Notes under the pieces: model-generated | What the model was told of the DNA's origin: nothing | Database searches by the model: none | The model's input: the letters and a program-made list of their open reading frames with translations, nothing else | Program-made: the position numbers and the translations under genes | Part shown: positions 7,987-16,351 of the stretch, piece by piece | Numbering within the stretch: position 1 is the first letter of the stretch | Layout: the number at the start of each line of letters is the position of its first letter | DNA from: an uncultured Lachnospiraceae bacterium | GTDB taxonomy: Bacteria > Bacillota > Clostridia > Lachnospirales > Lachnospiraceae | Reading direction: 5' to 3' | Length of the DNA: 56,103 nucleotides | Assembly (NCBI GenBank): GCA_900317505.1 | Contig: ONHB01000016.1 | Coordinates: forward strand, 1 to 56,103

Positions 7987-9102
7987 ATGAAGTTATTACA
8001 TTGTGCAGACTTGCATCTGGATTCAAAAATGACATCCATACTGGATAAAGAGCGTGCCAGGGAACGGAAAGCAGAGCTTTTGCATACGTTTCAGGACATG
8101 GTCTCTTATGCTGTCCAAAATGATATTTTTCACATATTGATCGCCGGAGATTTATTTGATACCGGCAATATATCGGCCGGGGCAAGGAAGCTGGTAACAT
8201 CAGAGATTACCGGGCATCCGGATATCCGGTTTTATTATTTAAGAGGCAATCATGACAGGGATAATTTTTTGTCGTCTATGGAAAGTATTCCGGACAACCT
8301 GATGCTTTTCTCAACAGAGTGGACATCGTATATCCTGTCTGATGATGGAACGGAGCATCCGGTTGTCCTTTCCGGAATCGAGTTAGCCAAAGGTAATTCC
8401 GAGAATGTATACAATACACTGGTGCTGGATGCCGAAAATATCAATCTTGTGACATTGCATGGACAGGAATATGAGACAGGTGCAAAGGATAAAGCAGAAA
8501 TTATCCGCTTGAGAGAGCTGCAAAACAAGGGGATTGATTATCTTGCACTTGGACATGTGCATGCCTATAAACGTGGAAAACTGGATGGAAGAGGCATATA
8601 CTGCTATCCCGGATGTCTGGAGGGCCGTGGATTTGATGAATGTGGACAACACGGCTTTGTAGTTCTCGATATTGATGAAAAAAAGCGTACGGTATCAGAT
8701 ACCTTTGTGCCCTTTGCAAAAAGACGGCTCTATACCGTGGATGTGGATGTGACCGGATGCAGCCATTCTGTGGAAATGGCAGAGTGTATCAAAGAACAGT
8801 TAGCAGAGGCTTCCTGTCAGAGCTCGGATCTTGTTAAGATTGTTTTAAATGGGGCACTGGATGTTTCAAGTGAAAAAAATATCAATTATCTGGTGCAGTA
8901 TTTTTCAGGTGATTTTTATTTTGTCAAAATATATGATGAGACAACCCTCAAAGTACAGCCGGCTGATTATTGCAATGATGAGTCATTGAAGGGCGAATAT
9001 GTACGGACGGTCCTTTCGGCGGAAGATATTTCGGAGGAAGAAAAAGCCTCTATTATCCGGCTTGGATTGCAGATCCTTGGAAATGAGGAGGTGCTTTTAT
9101 GA
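7987..9102 (+). CDS. SbcD/YhaO-like metallophosphoesterase (DNA repair exonuclease family)
   Basis: A 371-residue calcineurin-type phosphoesterase. The metal ligands are visible in order: D8 and H10 (CADLHLD), D55 (GDLFD), N88 and H89 (GNHD), H158 (LHGQ) and H190/H192 (GHVH). This is the Mre11/SbcD fold; the shorter form paired with a YhaN-type ATPase is called YhaO in Bacillus. Its likely role is nuclease activity on DNA ends together with the next gene, whose start codon overlaps its stop (ATGA at 9099). Start ATG 7987 lies behind AAAGGT. The DNA-repair role is inferred from family and pairing. Confidence 0.85.
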   Translation: MKLLHCADLHLDSKMTSILDKERARERKAELLHTFQDMVSYAVQNDIFHILIAGDLFDTGNISAGARKLVTSEITGHPDIRFYYLRGNHDRDNFLSSMESIPDNLMLFSTEWTSYILSDDGTEHPVVLSGIELAKGNSENVYNTLVLDAENINLVTLHGQEYETGAKDKAEIIRLRELQNKGIDYLALGHVHAYKRGKLDGRGIYCYPGCLEGRGFDECGQHGFVVLDIDEKKRTVSDTFVPFAKRRLYTVDVDVTGCSHSVEMAECIKEQLAEASCQSSDLVKIVLNGALDVSSEKNINYLVQYFSGDFYFVKIYDETTLKVQPADYCNDESLKGEYVRTVLSAEDISEEEKASIIRLGLQILGNEEVLL

Positions 9103-11471
9103 AACTGCTAAACTGTCATGTGGAAAACTTTGGAAAGTTGCACGATTTTTCTATGGTTTTTTGTGACGGCTGCAATACGGTTTTTGAGGCAAACGGATTT
9201 GGTAAAAGCACACTGGCTGCATTTATCCGTGTCATGTTTTATGGATTTTTAGGTGAAACCAAGAGAAAAGGTATGGAAAATGAGCGCAAGCGCTTTGAAC
9301 CATGGCAGGGTGGAACCTATGGTGGCAGTCTGGATTTTTCAGTTGGAAACAAAAAATACCGGATGACGCGTATTTTTCATGATAAGCAGCCAAATGATGA
9401 ATTTGAATTGCGGGATCTTACAACGAATCTGATCAGCAATGATTATACAGAGCAGATCGGGGAGGAATTGTTTGCGGTCAATCAGGAGTCGTTTATCAGG
9501 ACAGTATTTATCGGTCAAAATGATCTGGTGACATCTGCAACCGATGACATCAATGCCAAAATCGGCAATCTGACTGATGATACCAACGATTTGAACCGGT
9601 TTGAAGAAGCGGACAAGAAGCTTACCGATTATATCAATGCTTTGTCACCGCGTAGAAAGACGGGAATTGTATACAAGCTCAAGGCAGAGGCTTCGGATCT
9701 GCAGACAAAGCTCCGCGCACTTGACGGAATGGATGAAGCGATTGAAAAGCAGCAGGAGCTGATCGAAGAAAAGCAGCAGGAGATTGATAAATTAAAGGAA
9801 CGGCAGTCTGAGATTTTTCAAAAACAGGAGCAGCTAAGCCGTCAGAAGGATCTACAGTCCAAACAGGACATGTACAGTCATCTTTGCAAAGAGATGAAGG
9901 AAAAGGAATTGCTGTTCGAGACAGAAAAGCAGAGGCTGCAGGAAAATTATCCGAAAGAAGCTGAACTGGAAGCGGCATTTTTAAAACAGAAAAAAGCAAA
10001 AGATATCCTCGATGATGTCGAAAAAAATAAACTGAAAAGCGACGAGCAGAACCGGCTTGAGGATTTAAAAGAGCGTTTTGGCGAGGATGAGGACCCGAAA
10101 GTCCGGATTACGGCAATGCTTGGAGAATGGAACCGGAGAATGGTTGAAAAGAGTACCCTCTCCATGCGGAAAAGTACATTTGCAACATTCCGGGCAACGC
10201 AGGAGGCAGAGACAGAGCGAAATAAAAAGCATGCTGCAAACAGCATGATGATCTGTATGGCAGCAGGGGTGCTGTCTCTGATCGCCGGTATTTTATTGTG
10301 CCGTGTAATGCTTCCTCTGGGAATTGCGCTAATTGTAGTAGGTGTTTTGCTGGGAAGTATTGGACTTTACAAAAGAAAAGAAAGCAGCCTGCCGGTAGAA
10401 ATGTCAGATGAATTAAAGCAGATGGAGCAGGATATCCAATCGGATGAGTCGCAGATAAAGGCTGTGGATACAAAGATTAAGACATACTTTACGAAAAAGG
10501 GAATCTTGCTGACAGAGCCGCTGGAAGAACAGGCTGTTTCGGACAGATTGCAACAGCTGTTAGCAGAGGCTATGGAATATGAAAGTCTGCTTGCAAGGGA
10601 AAAACAGGCCCTTTCTTATACAGGGCAGATGGATTTATATGAGAATCTGCAAAACGAACTGACCGCTTTTTTAGCTTTATATGGAAGAAATGCAGACAAC
10701 TCTGCGTGTGAAAATGAACTGAATGTTTTAAAAGAGCAGTTTTTTACGGCAAGGTCAGGTATGGATGCTGCTAAGAAAAATTACGAAGCATGCAGGCTGA
10801 AAAAAGAAACTTTTGAAGAACAAAATCCCATGGTACATCCGGAGGAAGATGGAAATGGAGAGACGCCCCGCATACAGGAAAGTCTGGAAAATCTGAACCG
10901 GGAATTCCGGGATAATTCAGACCGGCTTGAAAGCTTACATCAGACAGTCCGGGAGTACCAGAACAGACAGGATGAGCTCAGGGACCGTTATGATATGCAT
11001 GAGGAGCTGGAAAAGCAGTGGGAGGATCTGAATTGTCAGATTGAGGAAAAGACACGGCTTTACAAACAGCTTACAAGGACACAGGAATTTTTAAGACAGG
11101 CCAAGGAGAACATGACGCAGAAATATGTAGCTCCGTTAAAAAACAGCTTTCTGCATTATTACGGACTGGTGGCAGGTGAAGATGACAGGCAGTATTATAT
11201 GGATGCCAATGCCGCCGTTACGATTATGGAGTGTGGAAAACAGAGAGAGACCGGATATCTGAGTGCCGGTTATCAGGATCTGGTCGGACTGTGTCTGCGG
11301 CTGGCCTTTGCGGACGCCATGTATCCGGATGAAAAACCGGTGCTGATCCTGGATGATCCGTTAGTGGCACTGGATGAAGAAAAGCTTTCCGGCGGCAAAC
11401 GTCTTCTTTTGGAAGTGGCAAAAAATTATCAGTTGATTTATTTTACATGTCATGAGACAAGAGCAACCTGA
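9099..11471 (+). CDS. YhaN/SbcC-like AAA ATPase with a membrane hairpin inside its coiled coil
   Basis: A 790-residue SMC/Rad50-like ATPase. Walker A is NGFGKST (residues 32-38). Long coiled coils cover roughly 170-370 and 430-690. The ABC signature LSAGYQDLVGL lies near 720 and Walker B LILDDPLVALD near 750. Instead of a zinc hook, residues about 382-424 hold two adjacent hydrophobic helices (starting MMICMAAGVLSLIAG), which should anchor the tip of the coiled coil in the membrane, as seen in Bacillus YhaN. With the upstream nuclease it probably forms a Rad50-Mre11-type complex at the membrane. The C-terminal segment also contains the promoter of the next gene. Confidence 0.85.
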   Translation: MKLLNCHVENFGKLHDFSMVFCDGCNTVFEANGFGKSTLAAFIRVMFYGFLGETKRKGMENERKRFEPWQGGTYGGSLDFSVGNKKYRMTRIFHDKQPNDEFELRDLTTNLISNDYTEQIGEELFAVNQESFIRTVFIGQNDLVTSATDDINAKIGNLTDDTNDLNRFEEADKKLTDYINALSPRRKTGIVYKLKAEASDLQTKLRALDGMDEAIEKQQELIEEKQQEIDKLKERQSEIFQKQEQLSRQKDLQSKQDMYSHLCKEMKEKELLFETEKQRLQENYPKEAELEAAFLKQKKAKDILDDVEKNKLKSDEQNRLEDLKERFGEDEDPKVRITAMLGEWNRRMVEKSTLSMRKSTFATFRATQEAETERNKKHAANSMMICMAAGVLSLIAGILLCRVMLPLGIALIVVGVLLGSIGLYKRKESSLPVEMSDELKQMEQDIQSDESQIKAVDTKIKTYFTKKGILLTEPLEEQAVSDRLQQLLAEAMEYESLLAREKQALSYTGQMDLYENLQNELTAFLALYGRNADNSACENELNVLKEQFFTARSGMDAAKKNYEACRLKKETFEEQNPMVHPEEDGNGETPRIQESLENLNREFRDNSDRLESLHQTVREYQNRQDELRDRYDMHEELEKQWEDLNCQIEEKTRLYKQLTRTQEFLRQAKENMTQKYVAPLKNSFLHYYGLVAGEDDRQYYMDANAAVTIMECGKQRETGYLSAGYQDLVGLCLRLAFADAMYPDEKPVLILDDPLVALDEEKLSGGKRLLLEVAKNYQLIYFTCHETRAT

Positions 11472-11477
11472 TTATGG

Positions 11478-11483
11478 TATAAT
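11478..11483 (+). promoter_or_regulatory. extended -10 promoter
   Basis: ATGGTATAAT gives a TG-extended -10 (TATAAT, 11478-11483) just after the yhaN-like stop codon. No good -35 is visible. It would serve the phosphatase-truA pair. Confidence 0.5.
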
Positions 11484-11536
11484 ATTGACGGTAATTTTTT
11501 ATTATTCTTACAATAAACCGGCATGAGGTGGAAAAA

Positions 11537-12457
11537 ATGCACTATGTGATTGGAGACGTGCATGGTTGCTACGATGAGCTGGCAACACTTTTAACAATAA
11601 TAGAAAAGAGAGACAGATCGGCGCAGTTTATCCTTTTAGGGGATCTGATCGACCGGGGACCAAAGGTATGGGAGGTCCTGTACTGGGCACAGCGGCATAT
11701 CTCGCAAAATGGCAGATATCAGTGCATCCGGGGCAATCATGAGCAGCTGGCGCTGACCTGGTATGTGACAGAGTATCTGCCCTGGTATAAAGAGCAGGGA
11801 TTTTATATTCCAAGGGAACCGATCCCCAAGACGTACTATGACTTTTCCGAGGTACTTGAGAAAAAGGGCATCCGGGAAAAAGACAAAATCGAACCGATCA
11901 TGCAGCTTTTTGAAAAGATGCCGACTTCCAAAAAACTGACGATCAAGTCACAGGCGGGAAAAGAGGTTACATACCGTCTCGTCCATTCGTGGTATGATTA
12001 TGATGAGGAAAATGAAGGCAGGCAGTTCTATATCAATCTGGAAAAACGCTGTGACTATGTCAATCACAATCCGGATGAGATCATCATTCATGGACATACC
12101 TGTACGGTTGACCGCGAGTATATTGCACAGGATGAATATCCGGACCGTCCGGGCATGATTGCCTACCGCCCCAATTCCATCAACCTGGATGGGGGCTGCT
12201 GTTTTTCCAAGCGTTTTGAATATCCCTGTATGCTCTGTGCAATTTGTCTGGAAAATCTGGAAGAGATTTATCCCGACACTCTGGAGAATCGTTTCTACAA
12301 AAACGCAGATAAAAAGATTTCCATGGAAGAGGCACAAAAGAGAGCCGATGCATATCGGGAAAGCTATATGAAAAAAGAAAACCCGCACCGTAAAGCAATG
12401 TTAGACATGTTGAATGGTACAAAAAAGAAAGAGAGCGCAAGTGGAACAAAATTATAA
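11537..12457 (+). CDS. PPP-family serine/threonine phosphatase-like metallophosphoesterase
   Basis: A 306-residue phosphoesterase with the PPP signature blocks: GDVHG (6-10), GDLIDRG (35-41) and GNHE (66-69), followed by HGHT near residue 180. This matches PrpE/ApaH-type and PP1-like bacterial phosphatases; targets may be phosphoproteins or dinucleoside polyphosphates, which the sequence does not decide. ATG 11537 is preferred to GTG 11528 because GAGGTGG lies immediately upstream of the ATG. The gene overlaps truA by 17 bases, which suggests a two-gene transcript. Confidence 0.8.
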   Translation: MHYVIGDVHGCYDELATLLTIIEKRDRSAQFILLGDLIDRGPKVWEVLYWAQRHISQNGRYQCIRGNHEQLALTWYVTEYLPWYKEQGFYIPREPIPKTYYDFSEVLEKKGIREKDKIEPIMQLFEKMPTSKKLTIKSQAGKEVTYRLVHSWYDYDEENEGRQFYINLEKRCDYVNHNPDEIIIHGHTCTVDREYIAQDEYPDRPGMIAYRPNSINLDGGCCFSKRFEYPCMLCAICLENLEEIYPDTLENRFYKNADKKISMEEAQKRADAYRESYMKKENPHRKAMLDMLNGTKKKESASGTKL

Positions 12458-13181
12458 AATGATTTTGTCTTATGATGGGACCCGGTTTTATGGATGGGAG
12501 CATCAGCCGACAACAGATATGACAATACAGGGAAAGATGGAAAATGTGCTTTCTCTTATGACAGGACAGGCAGTCGAGGTGATTGGCTGCGGACGTACGG
12601 ATGCCGGTGTCCATGCACAAAATATGGTCTGCAATGCCCGGATGGATACGCAACTGGAGGTCGGAGAGATCCGTGATTACCTCAATCAGTATCTGCCGGA
12701 TGATATATGTGTTAAAGAAGTAAAAATCGCATCTGACCGCTTTCACAGCCGCTACAATGCGATTGGCAAAACATACTGTTATACATGTTATATAGGGGAT
12801 ACCAAGCCGGTTTTCAACCGTAAATATGTATATACGCTGGAAGAAAAGCCGGATGTGGAAGCCATGAAGCAGGCTGCACAGATCCTGGTTGGCACACATG
12901 ATTTTGCAAGCTTTTGCAGCAATCCGCGCATGAAAAAATCAACGGTGCGCAATGTTGACAGGATTGAGATCGTAAAAAGGGGCGATCTTCTGACACTGAC
13001 ATTTCACGGAAGTGGATTTTTACAGCATATGGTGCGTATTCTGACCGGCACATTATTGGAGGTTGGCTTTGGAAAAAGGACAGCGGACAGCATTGCCGGA
13101 CTGATTGAAGCAAAGGACCGGAAGCAGGCAGGATTTACTGCACCGGCCAAAGGTCTTTGTATGATAAAAGTAGATTATTAA
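12441..13181 (+). CDS. truA: tRNA pseudouridine synthase A (TruA)
   Basis: Isomerises uridines 38-40 in the tRNA anticodon arm. The catalytic aspartate lies in GCGRTDAGVH (D54 counting from the chosen start), the N-terminal YDGTRFYGWEHQP segment is typical, and the C-terminal FLQHMVR motif is present. The 246 residues match the usual length. GTG 12441 is chosen because the family begins a few residues before YKMILSYDG; an upstream ATG at 12414 would add nine unmatched residues. The start lies inside the end of the phosphatase gene with AAAGAGAG upstream. It could also be one of the TruA paralogues common in clostridia. Confidence 0.88.
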   Translation: MEQNYKMILSYDGTRFYGWEHQPTTDMTIQGKMENVLSLMTGQAVEVIGCGRTDAGVHAQNMVCNARMDTQLEVGEIRDYLNQYLPDDICVKEVKIASDRFHSRYNAIGKTYCYTCYIGDTKPVFNRKYVYTLEEKPDVEAMKQAAQILVGTHDFASFCSNPRMKKSTVRNVDRIEIVKRGDLLTLTFHGSGFLQHMVRILTGTLLEVGFGKRTADSIAGLIEAKDRKQAGFTAPAKGLCMIKVDY

Positions 13182-13202
13182 TAAAGTTTTTAGGGGGAAT
13201 CT

Positions 13203-14492
13203 ATGAACGACTTAAATTGGGTATACGCCACTTGCTTTGAAACTGTATTTAAAGCAATTCAGGTAAATGCACAGACAGGGGAGTACAATATTATCAAGCG
13301 CCCGCATGACGAAATGCATCTAAACATTCCGAAATCGGGCAGTATTGAGGCTTATGTCAAAGCCATAAGCAATTCGGGACTGATCTACCCGGCGGATATT
13401 TCAGATTTTTATTTTCATTTTAATCCGGTTTATATCCGCAGATCCATCCGGTATGGGCAGTATCATCAGGTACACACCTTCCGGCGCAAGATGTGGAATC
13501 ATTATATCTGGGTCACATTTGAACTGATCATTCCGTCTTCTTATTCCGAACAAAATCCCAATGTGTTGTATATATGGAAGCTCGCAGACAATGATTCGCG
13601 CCGGCTGGAAGATTCGATGAGGATGCTTTCAAGCGTATACCGCAAGATCATAAGGATCAATCTCTCAGATGATTCGCATCAGGAAATCAAGGTTGACTAT
13701 GAGATAGACCGGACTGATCATGGAATGTCTGTCAAGATGTCCGAGTGGTTCCGCAAATTTGCAGAAGCCGGATATGTATACAAGGATGATGTAAACAATT
13801 TCAATGAATTTACGTCCATTCACCGTATCCGCATGCATTTCAGACACAGCAAGGAAAGCACAGAGCTGATATACCGTAGAAAAGAAGAGGACGGTAAATT
13901 CCGCTGGGTATCCATGGAATTAATTCCGAGTGTCGAGTATACACCGGAAAATCAGATTGTGATTTTATATATCCAGGATGTGCATGATATTTATTCTTTA
14001 GAGCAGAAGCGCAAAAAAGAGATTGAATATTATCAGAGCAGGGATATTCTGACAGGCTTTTTAAACCGTGCAAGTTATCAGGAGGCGTGCAAAAATTATG
14101 TCGGACTGCCGCGTAAAAAGACGGTTGCAGTCATATATGCCGATATGAATGGCCTGAAGCTGATCAACGATACACAGGGAGATGAAGCGGGAGATGATTA
14201 TATTAGACGGTTTACCGATGTGTTTGGAAAGTACTTCGATACAGACCGCTGCTACCGCATCAGCGGAGATGAGTTTCTGGTTATCATACAGGGAATTACC
14301 AAAAAAGAGGCCGGTGCCAAGTTCCGTGCGTTTCGTGATATCGTGCAGCTGGAATGTGATCAGACAGCAGCCATCGGATATGCATGGATCAATCGTCCAA
14401 GTACTCTGGAGGAGGTTGTGAAGTCAGCTGAATCAGCCATGTATCTGGACAAGCACGAATATTATCGATTCCATAGCAGATATGCTTTTTAA
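13203..14492 (+). CDS. GGDEF diguanylate cyclase with two PAS-like sensor modules
   Basis: A 429-residue soluble signalling protein. The N-terminal 270 residues hold two similar PAS-like modules, each ending in the strand pattern W-V-x-x-E-L-I-P (near 100 and 235). The GGDEF domain spans about 281-429: DILTGFLNR, the metal and substrate segment YADMNGLKLIND (around 312-323) and the active loop SGDEF at 354-358. Ser in the first position is tolerated in many active cyclases. No RxxD inhibitory site precedes the loop. It should synthesise c-di-GMP in response to an unknown cytoplasmic signal. AGGGGG precedes ATG 13203. The HD-GYP gene at 27972 would be a counteracting enzyme. Confidence 0.88.
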   Translation: MNDLNWVYATCFETVFKAIQVNAQTGEYNIIKRPHDEMHLNIPKSGSIEAYVKAISNSGLIYPADISDFYFHFNPVYIRRSIRYGQYHQVHTFRRKMWNHYIWVTFELIIPSSYSEQNPNVLYIWKLADNDSRRLEDSMRMLSSVYRKIIRINLSDDSHQEIKVDYEIDRTDHGMSVKMSEWFRKFAEAGYVYKDDVNNFNEFTSIHRIRMHFRHSKESTELIYRRKEEDGKFRWVSMELIPSVEYTPENQIVILYIQDVHDIYSLEQKRKKEIEYYQSRDILTGFLNRASYQEACKNYVGLPRKKTVAVIYADMNGLKLINDTQGDEAGDDYIRRFTDVFGKYFDTDRCYRISGDEFLVIIQGITKKEAGAKFRAFRDIVQLECDQTAAIGYAWINRPSTLEEVVKSAESAMYLDKHEYYRFHSRYAF

Positions 14493-14499
14493 CATGTAT

Positions 14500-14566
14500 A
14501 AAAAAACACCTTTTTCGTATACTAACTGTCAGAAATGACAGCATAGATATGTGGAGGTGTTTTTTT
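14500..14566 (+). terminator. terminator-like hairpin that contains the next gene's ribosome binding site
   Basis: AAAAAAACACCT (14500-14511) pairs perfectly with AGGTGTTTTTTT (14555-14566), and an inner CTGTCA/TGACAG stem (14526-14531, 14536-14541) closes on a GAAA loop. The structure follows the cyclase gene and ends in seven T. The GGAGG of the next gene (14553-14557) lies in the 3' arm and the ATG follows immediately at 14567, so folding would hide the ribosome binding site. Confidence 0.7.
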
Positions 14567-14998
14567 ATGCAGGATGATACGATCAAATTATTAAAAGAGG
14601 TAGATTCGGGCTGTAAGATGGCGATAGACAGTATTGACCGGATGGAAGGCTTTCATATGGGACCTGATATGGCACATGTGACAGAATGCTACAAGCAGAA
14701 GCATCAGGCTCTGCAGAAAGAAGCGACAACGATGCTTCATGCATGCGGGGAAACAGGCAAAATGCCGGATGCCATGGCTGCGATCATGGCTAAAACCACG
14801 ACGCAGCTCAAGATGATGGTGAGAGAAGACAATCATCAGGCAGCCAAGATTCTGATGGACGGCTGCAATATGGGGATCCAGTCCGTATCAGAATATATCA
14901 ATAAATATAAGGCGGCTTCCAAAGAAAGCATTTCAATCGCCAAAAGTCTTATCACGACGGAAGAGGACTTTATGTGCGATCTGAAACGCTTTTTGTAG
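14567..14998 (+). CDS. small all-helical hypothetical protein
   Basis: A 143-residue protein of unrecognised family. It is predicted all-helical, methionine-rich, with four amphipathic stretches and no signal peptide or membrane segment. The layout recalls ferritin-like four-helix bundles (DUF2383/PA2169-type), but I see no clear metal-ligand pattern, so this is only a resemblance. ATG 14567 is chosen over an upstream ATG (14549) because GGAGGTG lies nine bases before it. That ribosome binding site is inside the hairpin at 14500-14566. The gene converges on the reverse-strand aminopeptidase gene, with only about 50 bp and no clear terminator between. Confidence 0.65.
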   Translation: MQDDTIKLLKEVDSGCKMAIDSIDRMEGFHMGPDMAHVTECYKQKHQALQKEATTMLHACGETGKMPDAMAAIMAKTTTQLKMMVREDNHQAAKILMDGCNMGIQSVSEYINKYKAASKESISIAKSLITTEEDFMCDLKRFL

Positions 14999-15046
14999 TA
15001 AAATCAATTAACAGTGATTTATAGATTTTGTTTCGTTGAGCAGTGT

Positions 15047-16351
15047 TTAAGCCAGAAAAAGCTTCCTGCCAAGCTCGCAGAGTGCGGTCTGGTCATTTAT
15101 TGCAATCAGCTCTCTCGCTGAATGCATGGACAAAAGCCAGACACCGGCATCCACACAGGGCATGGAAAGGGAAGTACTCACCACCGTGCCAAGTGTGGAA
15201 CCGCCACGCTGGTCGGAACGGTTGACAAACTTTCCGTATGGGATCCGGTGTGTGTCGCAGAGAGCCTGTATCATGCTGACATAGGTTGAATCAGTGGCGT
15301 AGGATTGTCTGGCGGAAAGCTTTAAGCAGACACCGCTTCCCAGTCCAAGGCGGTTGGTCAGATCGTTTTTGTCTGTATAAGCCGGGTGCAGTGCATGGGC
15401 AACGTCCAATGACAGACAAAGACCTGCTGACAGAGCGCAGTACAGATCTTCCCTGGTCAGGGAAAGACCGGAGAAGATACGCTCCAAAATCTGTTCAGTA
15501 ACTGCTGAGGCTGCTCCCTGCTTGGTTACGTTGCCGATCTCTTCATTGTGATAAAAGGCAGAGATGCAGATTTCATCATTGTCCGTACCGGCAGCGCAGA
15601 TCGCATCAAGCGCTGCCAAAACTCCGGAGCAGTTGTCGATACGTGGAGCAGATACAAATTCATCGTTTAAGCCGACTGTTTCCGGATGATCGTTGTTGTA
15701 TAAAAAGAGTTCATAGTCGAGGATATCTTCCTTGTCGCAGTCCAGCATGGATGAAAGATAAGAGAGAAAATCCTGATTTTCATTATTTCCTGTCAGGGAA
15801 AAAAGCGGTAACAGCTGGGTCTGTGGATTGAGCTTTAAGCCGGTATTGATATCCTTATCCATGTGAATGGCAAGTCCGGGGATGATAACGACCGGTCTGC
15901 CGCTGTCAAAAAGTCTGCATGAGGGTGCAAACGGATCCTCAGACCTTGTACATACCTTGCCGGCAATACCGAGCGGCCGGTCAATCCATGTATGATAGAC
16001 AGCACCGCCATAGGGCTCTGTGTTGAGCCGGAGATAACCGTCTGTGATAAGGTCCGGATTGGGCTTTATCAAAAAACTGGGCCAGTCTGTATGTGCAGTG
16101 ATCATGCGAAGCTTTGGCAATGCTTTATCCGATATGTTCTGGCCGATCGTAAAGGCGATCAGTGTGCCATCATAAGCCTGAATCATATATTTTCCGCCTT
16201 TTTTAATTTCAAAGGGCTTGTCTAAAAACAGCCGGGAAAATCCCTCTTTCTCAAGCCGGCCTGCCAGATAGGCGCAGCAGTGAAACGGTGAATGGGCTGC
16301 CTCGATAAGACTGCTTAATTGTGTCAGGGTTGTTTTATTATTTGTTTTCAT
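15047..16351 (-). CDS. M18 family aminopeptidase
   Basis: A 434-residue zinc aminopeptidase of family M18 (aspartyl aminopeptidase type). The metal and catalytic residues are in place: H87 (TAHTD), D239 (PRIDN), E270 and E271 (HNEEIG), D316 (SLDVAHA) and H410 (SMHSARE). It removes N-terminal residues from peptides in the cytoplasm. The start codon overlaps the stop of the upstream membrane-protein gene (ATGA) and AGGAGG lies inside that gene, so the two are translationally coupled. The pairing with cell-surface glycosylation genes has no obvious functional reason. Confidence 0.9.
   Translation of the reverse strand: MKTNNKTTLTQLSSLIEAAHSPFHCCAYLAGRLEKEGFSRLFLDKPFEIKKGGKYMIQAYDGTLIAFTIGQNISDKALPKLRMITAHTDWPSFLIKPNPDLITDGYLRLNTEPYGGAVYHTWIDRPLGIAGKVCTRSEDPFAPSCRLFDSGRPVVIIPGLAIHMDKDINTGLKLNPQTQLLPLFSLTGNNENQDFLSYLSSMLDCDKEDILDYELFLYNNDHPETVGLNDEFVSAPRIDNCSGVLAALDAICAAGTDNDEICISAFYHNEEIGNVTKQGAASAVTEQILERIFSGLSLTREDLYCALSAGLCLSLDVAHALHPAYTDKNDLTNRLGLGSGVCLKLSARQSYATDSTYVSMIQALCDTHRIPYGKFVNRSDQRGGSTLGTVVSTSLSMPCVDAGVWLLSMHSARELIAINDQTALCELGRKLFLA

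Noticed and set aside
12180..12899. 239-codon reverse-strand frame over the phosphatase and truA genes
   Set aside because: It lies opposite two well-supported genes and has no family features; a shadow frame.
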